Under the pieces are notes generated by a model. It saw only the letters and a list, made by a program, of their open reading frames with translations. It was not told where the DNA came from and ran no database searches. From positions 58,869-122,868 of the forward strand of contig NZ_BCQP01000043.1 of NCBI RefSeq assembly GCF_001552135.1: a DNA stretch of 64,000 nt, read 5' to 3'. Every line of letters starts with the position of its first letter. Position 1 is the stretch's first letter. The DNA comes from Actinomadura chibensis NBRC 106107. GTDB lineage: Bacteria > Actinomycetota > Actinomycetes > Streptosporangiales > Streptosporangiaceae. The translations under genes and the position numbers were made by a program. Shown here one piece after another: positions 53,939 to 61,557 of this stretch.

Positions 53939-55217
53939 GGACGTCTACCGGGCGTGGGCCCTGAGTCACGGCTTCAGGCAGGTTGGCGGAGGCGGAAAAT
54001 GCTGAGGACACGCGCATCAGCCAGTCGGCTTCGCTGTCCAGATCGCCTCCGGCCTCGCTGTGCATCGGGTCCTTGCCCTTGTGGCCGGTCTGGAACTCGG
54101 GTTCGGTGAGTGTGGGGTTGCGGGCGTGTTCGCCGACTGGCTGGCCGGATCGATAGGCGGCTAAGGCCCTGCGGACAGACAGCGCCTCTCGCTGTGCCGC
54201 CATCTCTCGGGTCTCCGACTCAGCACCACACGAAGTGCTCTCTGTTCGGAATGACGCGTCGGAGGTTCGGTATGGCCCAAGGATGAGCAGTCCGTCGCGG
54301 ATCTCGATTACTCGGCGGTGGACTCCGTAGCGGTAGCTCAGACGATCCGGCCCGCTCCGGGGTAGCACGATCTGGGGCATCGCCGCCGCAAGCGCCCTCC
54401 ACAACGGGTCTAGGCGCCGGTAGGTCCGCCTGTACCGCAACCAGCGCGCGGGGGCGGCGACGGCTGGTCCCCACGCGGGCAACGTCATGCCGATCGTGAG
54501 CGACAGCGCTGCCAGCACGGGCAGACCGACTGAGAACACACAGCCGGGAGGATGTAGCGGACTGGGACAGGGCCGGTCGTGCCCCGGCACCAATGTGCCC
54601 AGTTGCAGCCACAGCGCGACCACCACCACCGTCTTCTCGATTAGGTAGATGATCACCAGCACGCAGCCAAAAGTCACAATGCGCAGGCCCGCACTCAGGG
54701 CAGCTCGCGGGGCCAGTCCCGCGTACCGTGCGGTGGTTACGGCCAGACTGGAAAAGGCCCATCCCATGAACATGACGAAGATCAAGATGTATCCGACCAG
54801 CGTGGGATGCCCGTGGTACATGGGGCCGAAGTCTCCGACAACCGGAGGAAGTGGGCTGGCGACAAAAAGACCGATCATTGCGGTCACAGTGACGAGCAAC
54901 ACCATCAGCCACCGGCGGATGCGTATGCGGGTTTCTTCCCGTGAGCATGTAATGCTCAGGAGATACGTCAAGATTGCGAAAGCAGCGACCATGGTGCACA
55001 GATTGGACAAGAGGCGGCCCAGATTGGGATATATTGCGCTCTCTGCATGTTGAGCCTTGTCCGAGATAAGCACCAATGCCAGGCCGGCCGTCATGAGCAG
55101 CAGGCATATTGAACCCAGCCCAGGTGGCGAATCTGGACTGCGGAGGCCATATGCCTTGTAAGCCGCCGCAACGAACGCCGCCGCGGCCGCGGCCCAGAAA
55201 ACAACGTTGATCACCAA
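53907..55217 (-). CDS. MAB_1171c-like membrane protein (DUF6545)
   Basis: A 436-residue protein with about seven membrane helices in the first 270 residues (MVINVVFWAAAAAAFVAAA; LLLMTAGLALVLIS; TMVAAFAILTYLLSI and further) and a cytosolic C-terminal domain (RTYRRLDPLWRALAAAMPQI; RVIEIRDGLLILGPY). This is the layout of the actinobacterial MAB_1171c putative transporter family, found beside XRE, ImmA/IrrE and P450 genes. Biochemical role unknown. It overlaps the P450 gene at its end. Confidence 0.8.
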   Translation of the reverse strand: MVINVVFWAAAAAAFVAAAYKAYGLRSPDSPPGLGSICLLLMTAGLALVLISDKAQHAESAIYPNLGRLLSNLCTMVAAFAILTYLLSITCSREETRIRIRRWLMVLLVTVTAMIGLFVASPLPPVVGDFGPMYHGHPTLVGYILIFVMFMGWAFSSLAVTTARYAGLAPRAALSAGLRIVTFGCVLVIIYLIEKTVVVVALWLQLGTLVPGHDRPCPSPLHPPGCVFSVGLPVLAALSLTIGMTLPAWGPAVAAPARWLRYRRTYRRLDPLWRALAAAMPQIVLPRSGPDRLSYRYGVHRRVIEIRDGLLILGPYRTSDASFRTESTSCGAESETREMAAQREALSVRRALAAYRSGQPVGEHARNPTLTEPEFQTGHKGKDPMHSEAGGDLDSEADWLMRVSSAFSASANLPEAVTQGPRPVDVHDAPGPSDPD

Positions 55218-55264
55218 CAGCCCCCGATGTGAGTGGTCGTCCGTTCGCCAGAGCCGCTAGGGGC

Positions 55265-55855
55265 TTAAGCCCCTCTCGCATCGCCCACGGGCGATCCGAT
55301 GGCTGTGGCCGAGCCGACCGCCTCGGACCGTCGAGACATAGTGCGGCGTCCCCAGGTGTCTTCCAAGCGGCCAAGAACGGCGGCAACGGCCGGGTCGGCG
55401 ACGGCGGGCCGTGGGCCGGTTCGGTTGGGGCGCGACCGCTCCATGACCAGGGTGGCGAAGTGCTCGGCTTCGCGCTCCTGCTCGCTGGTGTAGCTGGTGC
55501 GTCCCAGCACCGCGCGCACCACCGCGGGGTTCAGATCGGGCAGCAACATCTTCGCCAGATCCGCCACTTCGACCCCACTTCGGTGGCCGGCAAGTAGGTG
55601 GCCGATCTCGTGTAGCGCGATGTGTTCCCGATGGAACGGCGTGGTTCCTGTCGGGGTGTACACGTAGTCGGCACTAGCGGTGGAGATGCATACCCCGCAC
55701 AGTCCCTCCGGCATGGCCGGGACTAGGATCACCCGCAACGTTCTGCCCGTATGAGAAGCAACGCGGGCACAGAACTGCTCAAAATCCCACGGCTTGGGAA
55801 CCTTCAGAGTCTCCACACGAGCACGACACCGCCGTCGCAGCGTGTCTCCCCGCAC
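55265..55855 (-). CDS. ImmA/IrrE-type metallopeptidase
   Basis: A 196-residue protein with the zinc motif HEIGH at 82-86 (ALHEIGHLLAGH) and a downstream acidic helix SEQEREAEHFATLVM that supplies the third ligand. Such proteases cleave partner XRE repressors in ICEBs1 and in the radiation response of Deinococcus. The upstream gene is an XRE regulator, a likely partner. Start GTG 55855, or an inner GTG at VETLKVPKPWDFE. Followed after 47 bases by the membrane-protein gene. Confidence 0.83.
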   Translation of the reverse strand: MRGDTLRRRCRARVETLKVPKPWDFEQFCARVASHTGRTLRVILVPAMPEGLCGVCISTASADYVYTPTGTTPFHREHIALHEIGHLLAGHRSGVEVADLAKMLLPDLNPAVVRAVLGRTSYTSEQEREAEHFATLVMERSRPNRTGPRPAVADPAVAAVLGRLEDTWGRRTMSRRSEAVGSATAIGSPVGDARGA

Positions 55856-55950
55856 CCGGTCACCTCCCCGGACCCATGCTGAGTGCCCACACTCATGAGC
55901 GGACTCTCTGGAGCGATTCCACTACGGAACGTGATTATGGCACAGGTGGC

Positions 55951-56430
55951 TCAACTCTCCGGAGAAGAATCGAGATCGTCCGGCCTGGCACGCTGCTCCA
56001 AGCGCGCGGTCGACTCGATCAGTTCACCGACCATCCGCTGGGCCTCCGGCGACAACCGCAGGAAACTGCGCAGGTGCCCGCTACGTATCCCGGTGTCGCG
56101 GAGCATGGCCAGCAGTTCGATCTGTTCTTCGACGGTCCTGAACACTTCATCGTCGAAGAAGTAGGAAGGAGGGACCCCGAAGAAAGTTGCCAGGGCCTCA
56201 AGTACCCGCTTGGTGGGGTTGTCGTTCTTGCCGGTGCGCAGTTTCCACAGGGTGTTGTGTGAGATCTTCTCTCCCGTCAGTTCGGCGATTGCGGCTGCGG
56301 CCTCCTGAAGGGAGTAGGGTCCACGATCTTCTGGATGCATCCGCCGGAACAGGTAGTCGACCTTGCGGGCCAGAGGCGGTGCCGCGACAACTTCGGCCGC
56401 CCTCTCTGACGCGGCGTCACCGCCAGCCAC
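55951..56430 (-). CDS. XRE-family HTH regulator
   Basis: A 159-residue lambda-type repressor. The HTH reads YSLQEAAAAIAELTGEKISH then NTLWKLRTGKNDNPTKRVLE and LATFFGVPPSYFFD. The C-terminus is a short helical tail, perhaps the cleavage or dimer region. The start is GTG 56430 because of the strong GGGGGAGG site before it; the frame is open to 56556, but that part covers the promoter. Likely cut or controlled by the ImmA/IrrE-type protein in the next gene. Confidence 0.8.
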   Translation of the reverse strand: MAGGDAASERAAEVVAAPPLARKVDYLFRRMHPEDRGPYSLQEAAAAIAELTGEKISHNTLWKLRTGKNDNPTKRVLEALATFFGVPPSYFFDDEVFRTVEEQIELLAMLRDTGIRSGHLRSFLRLSPEAQRMVGELIESTARLEQRARPDDLDSSPES

Positions 56431-56464
56431 GGAACGCCTCCCCCTCTCCCGGCGCTGAAGATCC

Positions 56465-56495
56465 TGGTCACAGTATGTCACTGGCGCCAGTCGCA
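56465..56495 (-). promoter_or_regulatory. promoter/operator of the XRE-ImmA-P450 operon
   Basis: A perfect 12-bp palindrome ACTGGCGCCAGT at 56480-56491 overlaps a likely -10 box TACTGT (minus strand, near 56470). This is a fitting self-repression site for the XRE regulator whose gene starts 40 bases on. Confidence 0.45.
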
Positions 56496-56583
56496 GGGGC
56501 CGTACTGGTGTTACCCAATTCGACATACCGACCCCTTTGCCGCATTTCACCATCATTGATCTTGAAATGACGTGGCGGCCACC

Positions 56584-57384
56584 TCAGATCCCATATGGCA
56601 TGGGCGCGGCGGTGAGCGCAGTCGAGATATGACCTTCTCGAATTGCGGTCACAATACGCATCTCCGCCGCTTTGCGCTGTTTGTACAGTCGGCTGGCCGG
56701 GACGCCCCACTCCCGGGCCAGATCCTGGACGGAAACGCCGTCCAAGCGGGTCGAGCTGATCAGCTCGACACCGGCCGGGCTGATGATCCCTTGACGTGCC
56801 GCGTCCAGCAGCAGGACGACCGCGTCGATGTCCGGACCTGACGCCCCGGTGGGTAGCTCGAACGGATCGCATGGCATGTCGCGGAGGCCGCGGCCGCGCG
56901 CGCGGAGCGCGCCCTTGCGTGCCCACAGCATCAGGCGGGCGGCGATGTGGGGACGCTCGACGTCGACACGCGCCAGCTGCGCGACGAACTCCGTCAGCAG
57001 CTCGGACACGATGTCGTCGGCGAGCCGAGTCGGACTCGAACGGAGCACCCGAGCGGCGGTGTTCTTCAGACCGGGCATCGCCACCCCGACGCAGCCCACC
57101 ACCCAGGCCGAGTCCCCAGTCCGTGCCCGCTGGACGAGTTCGCACCACGCGGCGTCCTTTAGGTGGTTGGAGGAGCCTTGCCCGAGCAGCAGTGCTCGTA
57201 GTTCGGCCAGGTCGACCGCCCGCGCAGGCAGACCGCAGCCCACTGCCCGTCCGTCGATCGACAGCGGGTTCGGCCCGGTGGTCAGCAGCTCGAATGAACG
57301 CTCCGCGACGGTCAGCGCGTTACCCGACCGGTCGCCGGCGGTCGTGTGCGACGTGCGCTGCTCGCTGATCTGGTGGTTGCTCAT
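56584..57384 (-). CDS. sigma-70 region 4-like HTH protein
   Basis: A 266-residue protein with no clear region 2. The C-terminus has an HTH like sigma region 4 (LDGVSVQDLAREWGVPASRL then YKQRKAAEMRIVTAI). The middle has DDIVSELLTEFVAQLARVDV and HIAARLMLWARKGALRARG, which recall the core-binding helices of sigma-like proteins on actinobacterial integrative elements. It may act as a sigma-like activator. Upstream of the XRE operon on the same strand. Confidence 0.65.
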   Translation of the reverse strand: MSNHQISEQRTSHTTAGDRSGNALTVAERSFELLTTGPNPLSIDGRAVGCGLPARAVDLAELRALLLGQGSSNHLKDAAWCELVQRARTGDSAWVVGCVGVAMPGLKNTAARVLRSSPTRLADDIVSELLTEFVAQLARVDVERPHIAARLMLWARKGALRARGRGLRDMPCDPFELPTGASGPDIDAVVLLLDAARQGIISPAGVELISSTRLDGVSVQDLAREWGVPASRLYKQRKAAEMRIVTAIREGHISTALTAAPMPYGI

Positions 57385-57795
57385 GACGCCCCCGAAGGTC
57401 GTGATGGATCGACGACGTCAGGTATCCGCTACGGCATATGCGTTCCATGGGCATTCGGTCGGCGCCGCTGACTGCTCACGGCCGAGCGCCGATGTGCTCA
57501 GATCTGCTGTGACCTGCGAGAACGCAGGTCGTTGGGCGTGCTCAGGCCGAAAAGGTAAAGGGACCGCGAGTGCATAGATCGGCTGTGACCTCGACCTTCG
57601 CCACCGGCGAACCTCTTCCGTAAAGATCCGCCTGCCCCACTGGCCCTCGACTCCGTGAGCTAGGACGCCAGTGGAGCTTCACGATCACGGTGGATCTGCG
57701 CTGGCCGTGCAGCAGCGTGCATGGGCTCGATAGCGCCAGGCGTCGACCGGGCACCGCAGCGGCCCCGAATCGTCGGTGCCTTGAGGGGGGACGAG
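57385..57795. other. gap with hairpin and direct repeats
   Basis: About 410 bases without a supported gene. There is a perfect hairpin GACCTGCG-AGAA-CGCAGGTC at 57511-57530. A 16-base direct repeat AGATCNGCTGTGACCT occurs at 57500-57515 and 57576-57591, 76 bases apart. The hairpin may end transcription; the repeats may be binding sites for the sigma-like gene promoter. Confidence 0.4.
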
Positions 57796-58188
57796 TCAGG
57801 GATCTTGCTGAGCGTCCGGTGGGCAGCAGGTGCGCAGGTAGGTCTGCAACTCGTTGAGTGAGTGCTCCACGGTGGCGGCGTCGATGCGGTAGAAGACCTG
57901 CTTGCCGTGTTTGCGGGAGGTGAGTAGGCCGCCGCGACGCAGGAGAGCGAGTTGCTGGGACGCGGTGGGCTGGGCGATGCCCAGGCGTTCGGCGACCGTG
58001 CCGACGGTGAGCTCGATCCCGCCGGTGAACAGCTCCAGCATCTGCTGCCTCTGTTCGCTGGCCAGTGCTCTAAGGAATTCCCGCGCCTGCTGACCGAGCT
58101 GGGCGGCCTCACCGGTGCCGCAGCCGGGCGCGTCCGCTGTCGGCTCGGACAGCGTGCTCGATACCTGGTCGACCACCGGCTCGTTCAT
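57796..58188 (-). CDS. arsR: ArsR-family repressor (type with C-terminal Cys pair)
   Basis: A 130-residue winged-helix repressor. The HTH reads TVGTVAERLGIAQPTASQQL then ALLRRGGLLTSRKHGKQVFY. It lacks the ELCVCDL metal box but has Cys23 near the N-terminus and Cys121-Cys122 at the C-terminus, which could form a thiolate site for As(III) as in other ArsR variants. The start ATG 58188 has GGGGGAGG before it. Divergent from the flavin oxidoreductase gene, with an operator between them. Confidence 0.85.
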   Translation of the reverse strand: MNEPVVDQVSSTLSEPTADAPGCGTGEAAQLGQQAREFLRALASEQRQQMLELFTGGIELTVGTVAERLGIAQPTASQQLALLRRGGLLTSRKHGKQVFYRIDAATVEHSLNELQTYLRTCCPPDAQQDP

Positions 58189-58236
58189 GTCACCTCCCCC
58201 GTCGTCCGTATTGGATCCTAGAGCACCCATCGTCAC

Positions 58237-58260
58237 ATTGACATTTAACAAAATGACAAT
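58237..58260. promoter_or_regulatory. ArsR-type operator
   Basis: An inverted repeat, ATTGACATTT, four bases, AAATGACAAT, in an AT-rich stretch between divergent genes. It lies just before the oxidoreductase start and about 50 bases before the arsR start, so one bound dimer could repress both. Confidence 0.65.
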
Positions 58261-58272
58261 ATGTTGGGACGC

Positions 58273-59358
58273 ATGGACGCCGACATCGTCATCATCGGTG
58301 GCGGGCAGGCCGGGCTGGCCACCGCCCACGTCGCCCGCCAGCTCGGCCTGGCGCCGGTGCTGCTGGAAGCCTCACAGTCCACAGCCGGGTCGTGGCCGCA
58401 CTACTACGACAGCCTCACCTTGTTCTCCCCGGCGCGGCGGAGCGCTCTGCCGGGGACCCCGTTTCCAGGCGACCCGGACGGCTATCCCGCCCGGGACGAG
58501 GTCGTCGCCTACCTGACCGCCTACGCCGAACGCCTCGACGCCGACATCCGCACCGGGCATCGCGTCGTGAAGGTCGCAGTCACCGACTCCGAGCCAAGGC
58601 TGGGGCGGCGGTTCGAGGTCGTCGTCGAGGACGGGCAGGGCTTCAGCACGCCGATCGTGATCGCCGCGACGGGCGCGTTCAGCCGCCCGTACCGTCCGGA
58701 ACTGGCGGGCCTTGATTCGTTCACCGGCACGGTCGTGCATTCCTCGGACTACCGGCGACCGGAGGAGTTCGCCGACCGGCGGGTCGTGATCGTGGGCGGC
58801 GGTAACTCAGCGGTGCAGATCGGCATCGAGTTGGCCGGGCACGCCCGAGTCACACTCGCCACCCGGCATCGGCTCCGGTTCATGCCGCAGCGGGTGCTGG
58901 GCGTCGACATGCACCTGTGGCTGCAGCGCACCGGCTTGGACACGGCCGGTTGGGCGCGCCGGTTGCTCACCGGCGGGAAGGGCACGCCTGTTTTCGACAC
59001 TGGCACCTACCGGGCTCAGATCGCCACCGGCAATCCCGACCGACGCCCGATGTTCACCCGCCTGGACGGCGACCGCGTGGTGTGGCAGGACGGGACGCGA
59101 GAACCCCTCGACGTGCTCCTGCTTGCCACCGGCTTCCGGCCCGGCGTGGGGTACCTGGAGGAGTTGGGCGCGCTGGATGAAGGCGGCCAGCCGCTACACC
59201 AGGGCGGTGTCTCCACCGCTCACCCGGGGCTGGGCTATGTGGGGCTGGAGTGGCAGCGCTGCTTCGCCTCGGCGACGCTGCGTGGTGTCGGTGCCGACGC
59301 CCGCCATGTTCTCAATCGCCTACGCAAGGAGGCGCCGCTGCTGCGGCGCACCGGCTGA
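58273..59358 (+). CDS. FAD-dependent oxidoreductase (ArsO-like)
   Basis: A 361-residue flavoprotein monooxygenase-like enzyme. The FAD site is MDADIVIIGGGQAGLA at the N-terminus, the NAD(P)H site VVIVGGGNSAVQIG is in the middle, and ATGFRPGVGYL comes near the end. Such enzymes occur in ars clusters and are called ArsO. The start ATG 58273 has GGGA upstream; another ATG at 58261 directly abuts the operator. The substrate is unproven; an organoarsenical or thiol compound is suggested by the neighbours. Confidence 0.82.
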   Translation: MDADIVIIGGGQAGLATAHVARQLGLAPVLLEASQSTAGSWPHYYDSLTLFSPARRSALPGTPFPGDPDGYPARDEVVAYLTAYAERLDADIRTGHRVVKVAVTDSEPRLGRRFEVVVEDGQGFSTPIVIAATGAFSRPYRPELAGLDSFTGTVVHSSDYRRPEEFADRRVVIVGGGNSAVQIGIELAGHARVTLATRHRLRFMPQRVLGVDMHLWLQRTGLDTAGWARRLLTGGKGTPVFDTGTYRAQIATGNPDRRPMFTRLDGDRVVWQDGTREPLDVLLLATGFRPGVGYLEELGALDEGGQPLHQGGVSTAHPGLGYVGLEWQRCFASATLRGVGADARHVLNRLRKEAPLLRRTG

Positions 59359-59403
59359 TGCGGGGGGCATGCTCGGAAGGGGTGATCGATGGGTGTGGGG
59401 ACT

Positions 59404-59769
59404 TCAGGCGGTGGCGGCCTTGGGCAGCGCGAAAAGGCCGGACAGCCGGGTCAATCGTTCGGGGATCACCCGGTAGTACACCCAGGTCCCGCGTCGTTCG
59501 CCGTCGATCAATCCGGCCTGGCGCAGCACTTTCAAATGGTGGGAGATGGTCGGGGCGGTCAACTCGAACGGGACAGTCAGATCGCACACGCACGCCTCCC
59601 CGCTCTCGGCCGAGGCGATCATGTTCAACAGCCGTAGCCGGATCGGGTCCGCCAAGGCCTTGAACACCCCGGCGAGCTCGACGGCCTCCGCCTCGCCCAG
59701 GTCAGACTCGCTAAGCGGTTCGCAGCACACCGAGGCGGTGACGTCTTCCAACTCCATCAACTTAGACAT
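59404..59769 (-). CDS. arsR: ArsR-family arsenite repressor
   Basis: A 121-residue repressor with the classic metal box EACVCDL (Cys60, Cys62) at the start of the recognition region and an extra Cys15-Cys16 pair. The HTH is FELTAPTISHHLKVLRQAGL then IDGERRGTWVYYRV. It should leave DNA when As(III) or Sb(III) binds. The start ATG 59769 has AGAGG before it. Divergent from the large flavin oxidoreductase, with 126 bases between. Confidence 0.9.
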   Translation of the reverse strand: MSKLMELEDVTASVCCEPLSESDLGEAEAVELAGVFKALADPIRLRLLNMIASAESGEACVCDLTVPFELTAPTISHHLKVLRQAGLIDGERRGTWVYYRVIPERLTRLSGLFALPKAATA

Positions 59770-59895
59770 GCCTCTAATTTGACACCTGTCGATGCAAGGA
59801 TGCAAACTAGCCCTCTACTTAGAAGAACATCGAAGCAAGCGGATCTGGGGTGTTTCGTAAGACGCCCTGCCCGCGCAGGTAGGAAGAGAGGCACC
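59770..59895. promoter_or_regulatory. divergent promoter region of the second arsR
   Basis: AT-rich start (TAATTTGACACC) with a direct repeat ATGCAA near 59793-59807. This is the place expected for the operator of the second ArsR. Confidence 0.4.
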
Positions 59896-61557
59896 ATGGC
59901 CGAGGTGAACCAGTCTCATGAGCGCACCGGGACGGTAGGCGAGAGCGCCTGCTGCGGAGTCGGCGGTTGCTGTACCGACGCCGAGCAGTCCCTGGATCCG
60001 GCGGTGACCGTGACCGAGGCCAAGACGGCGGCCGGATGCGGATGCGTCCACGACGCCAAGTCCGAGGAGACGGGACTTCCGGTGGTGGTCGTCGGAGCCG
60101 GGCCGGTGGGGCTGGCAACGGCGGCGCACCTGGCCGAGCGCGGGCTGAATTTCATCGTCCTGGAGGCCGGGGCGCAGGTGGGTGCGGCGATCTCCGAGTG
60201 GGGGCACGTCCGGCTGTTCTCGCCGTGGCGGTACGACACCGACGCCGCTGCCCGGCGGCTCCTGGAGCCGACCGGTTGGACGCTGCCCACCCCTGACGCC
60301 CTGCCCACCGGAGCTGAACTGGTCCGCGATTATCTGACGCCTCTGGCCCGCGTTCCGGAGCTGGCGGGGCGGATCCGAACGAGAACCCGCGTGGTCGCCG
60401 TCGCCCGGCAGGGCCTGGACGTCACCCGCACCGTCGGCCGCGAGGAGCACCCGCTGCTCGTGCGTACCGTCGGCCCGGACGGGACAGTCACCGACCTCGC
60501 CGCCCGCGCCGTCATCGACGCGTCCGGGACGTGGGGCCACGGCAACCCCCTCGGCCACTCCGGGCTGCCCGCGCCCGGCGAAGAGGAGGCCGCGCCATAT
60601 CTGGCGGGGCCGCTGCCGGACGTCTTGGGCCGCGACCGCGACCGTTTCGCCGGACGTCACACCCTGGTCGTCGGGATGGGCCACTCGGCCGCCAACACCC
60701 TGCTCGCTCTGGCCGAACTCGCCAAGACCGAGCCCGGCACCCGCATCACCTGGGCCGTGCGCGCAGCGTCGGTCGCCCGCCTCTACGGCGGCGGCGACGC
60801 CGACGGCCTGCCCGCCCGCGGCGCGCTCGGCACCCGCCTGAAGACGGCCGTGGAAGACGGCGAGATCGACCTGGTCCGCGGCTTCACCATCACCCGCTTC
60901 ACCACCAGTAATGGAGCCGTCCAGGTCACCGGTACCGCTGCGGAGGGGGAAAGCGTCATCGCGGCCGACACCGTGGTGGCGGCGACCGGTTTCCGTCCCG
61001 ACCTGGACATGCTGCGCGAGATCCGGCTCGACCTGGATCCCGGCACCGAGGCCCCGGTCAAGCTGGCCCCGCTGATCGACCCGAACTTCCACTCGTGCGG
61101 GACGGTGCCGCCGCACGGCGAGCGCGATCTCGCCCACCCCGAGGCCGGGTTCTACCTGGTCGGGATGAAGAGCTACGGCCGCGCCCCCACCTTCCTGATG
61201 GCGACCGGGTATGAGCAGGTCCGCTCGATCGTCGCCGCGCTGGCCGGGGACCGGGAGGCGGCCGACACCGTTCAGCTCGACCTGCCCGAGACCGGCGTCT
61301 GCTCGACCAGTCTGGTCACCGAGGACCAGTTGCCGGGCTCCACCGCGCAGGACGGTGGATGCGGGACGTCCTGCTCGACACCGTCGGCTCCCGAGGCCGC
61401 GTCCAACGCCGAAGCCGAGGCCGAGAGCGGCTCATGCTGTGGCGGCGCATCCACACCCGAGCCGATCAGCATCGGTGTCGGCGCCCCGGCCGGTCTGGGC
61501 TTTGCGACCGGCATCGTGCATGGCTACTCAGGCGAGGCCGAACGCGCCGATGCCTGA
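59896..61557 (+). CDS. FAD-dependent oxidoreductase with Cys-rich ends (ars cluster)
   Basis: A 553-residue flavoprotein. The core has GAGPVGLATAAHLAERGL (FAD), VVGMGHSAANTLLALAELA (NADPH) and AATGFRPDLDML. What is unusual lies outside the core: an N-terminal segment with paired cysteines (ESACCGVGGCC, then GCGC at 47-50) and a C-terminal tail with GCGTSCS and GSCCGG. These paired cysteines suggest As(III) or other thiophilic metal binding or delivery. The start ATG 59896 has GGAAGAGAGG before it. The stop overlaps the MFS gene, so oxidation and export are likely coupled. Confidence 0.85.
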   Translation: MAEVNQSHERTGTVGESACCGVGGCCTDAEQSLDPAVTVTEAKTAAGCGCVHDAKSEETGLPVVVVGAGPVGLATAAHLAERGLNFIVLEAGAQVGAAISEWGHVRLFSPWRYDTDAAARRLLEPTGWTLPTPDALPTGAELVRDYLTPLARVPELAGRIRTRTRVVAVARQGLDVTRTVGREEHPLLVRTVGPDGTVTDLAARAVIDASGTWGHGNPLGHSGLPAPGEEEAAPYLAGPLPDVLGRDRDRFAGRHTLVVGMGHSAANTLLALAELAKTEPGTRITWAVRAASVARLYGGGDADGLPARGALGTRLKTAVEDGEIDLVRGFTITRFTTSNGAVQVTGTAAEGESVIAADTVVAATGFRPDLDMLREIRLDLDPGTEAPVKLAPLIDPNFHSCGTVPPHGERDLAHPEAGFYLVGMKSYGRAPTFLMATGYEQVRSIVAALAGDREAADTVQLDLPETGVCSTSLVTEDQLPGSTAQDGGCGTSCSTPSAPEAASNAEAEAESGSCCGGASTPEPISIGVGAPAGLGFATGIVHGYSGEAERADA

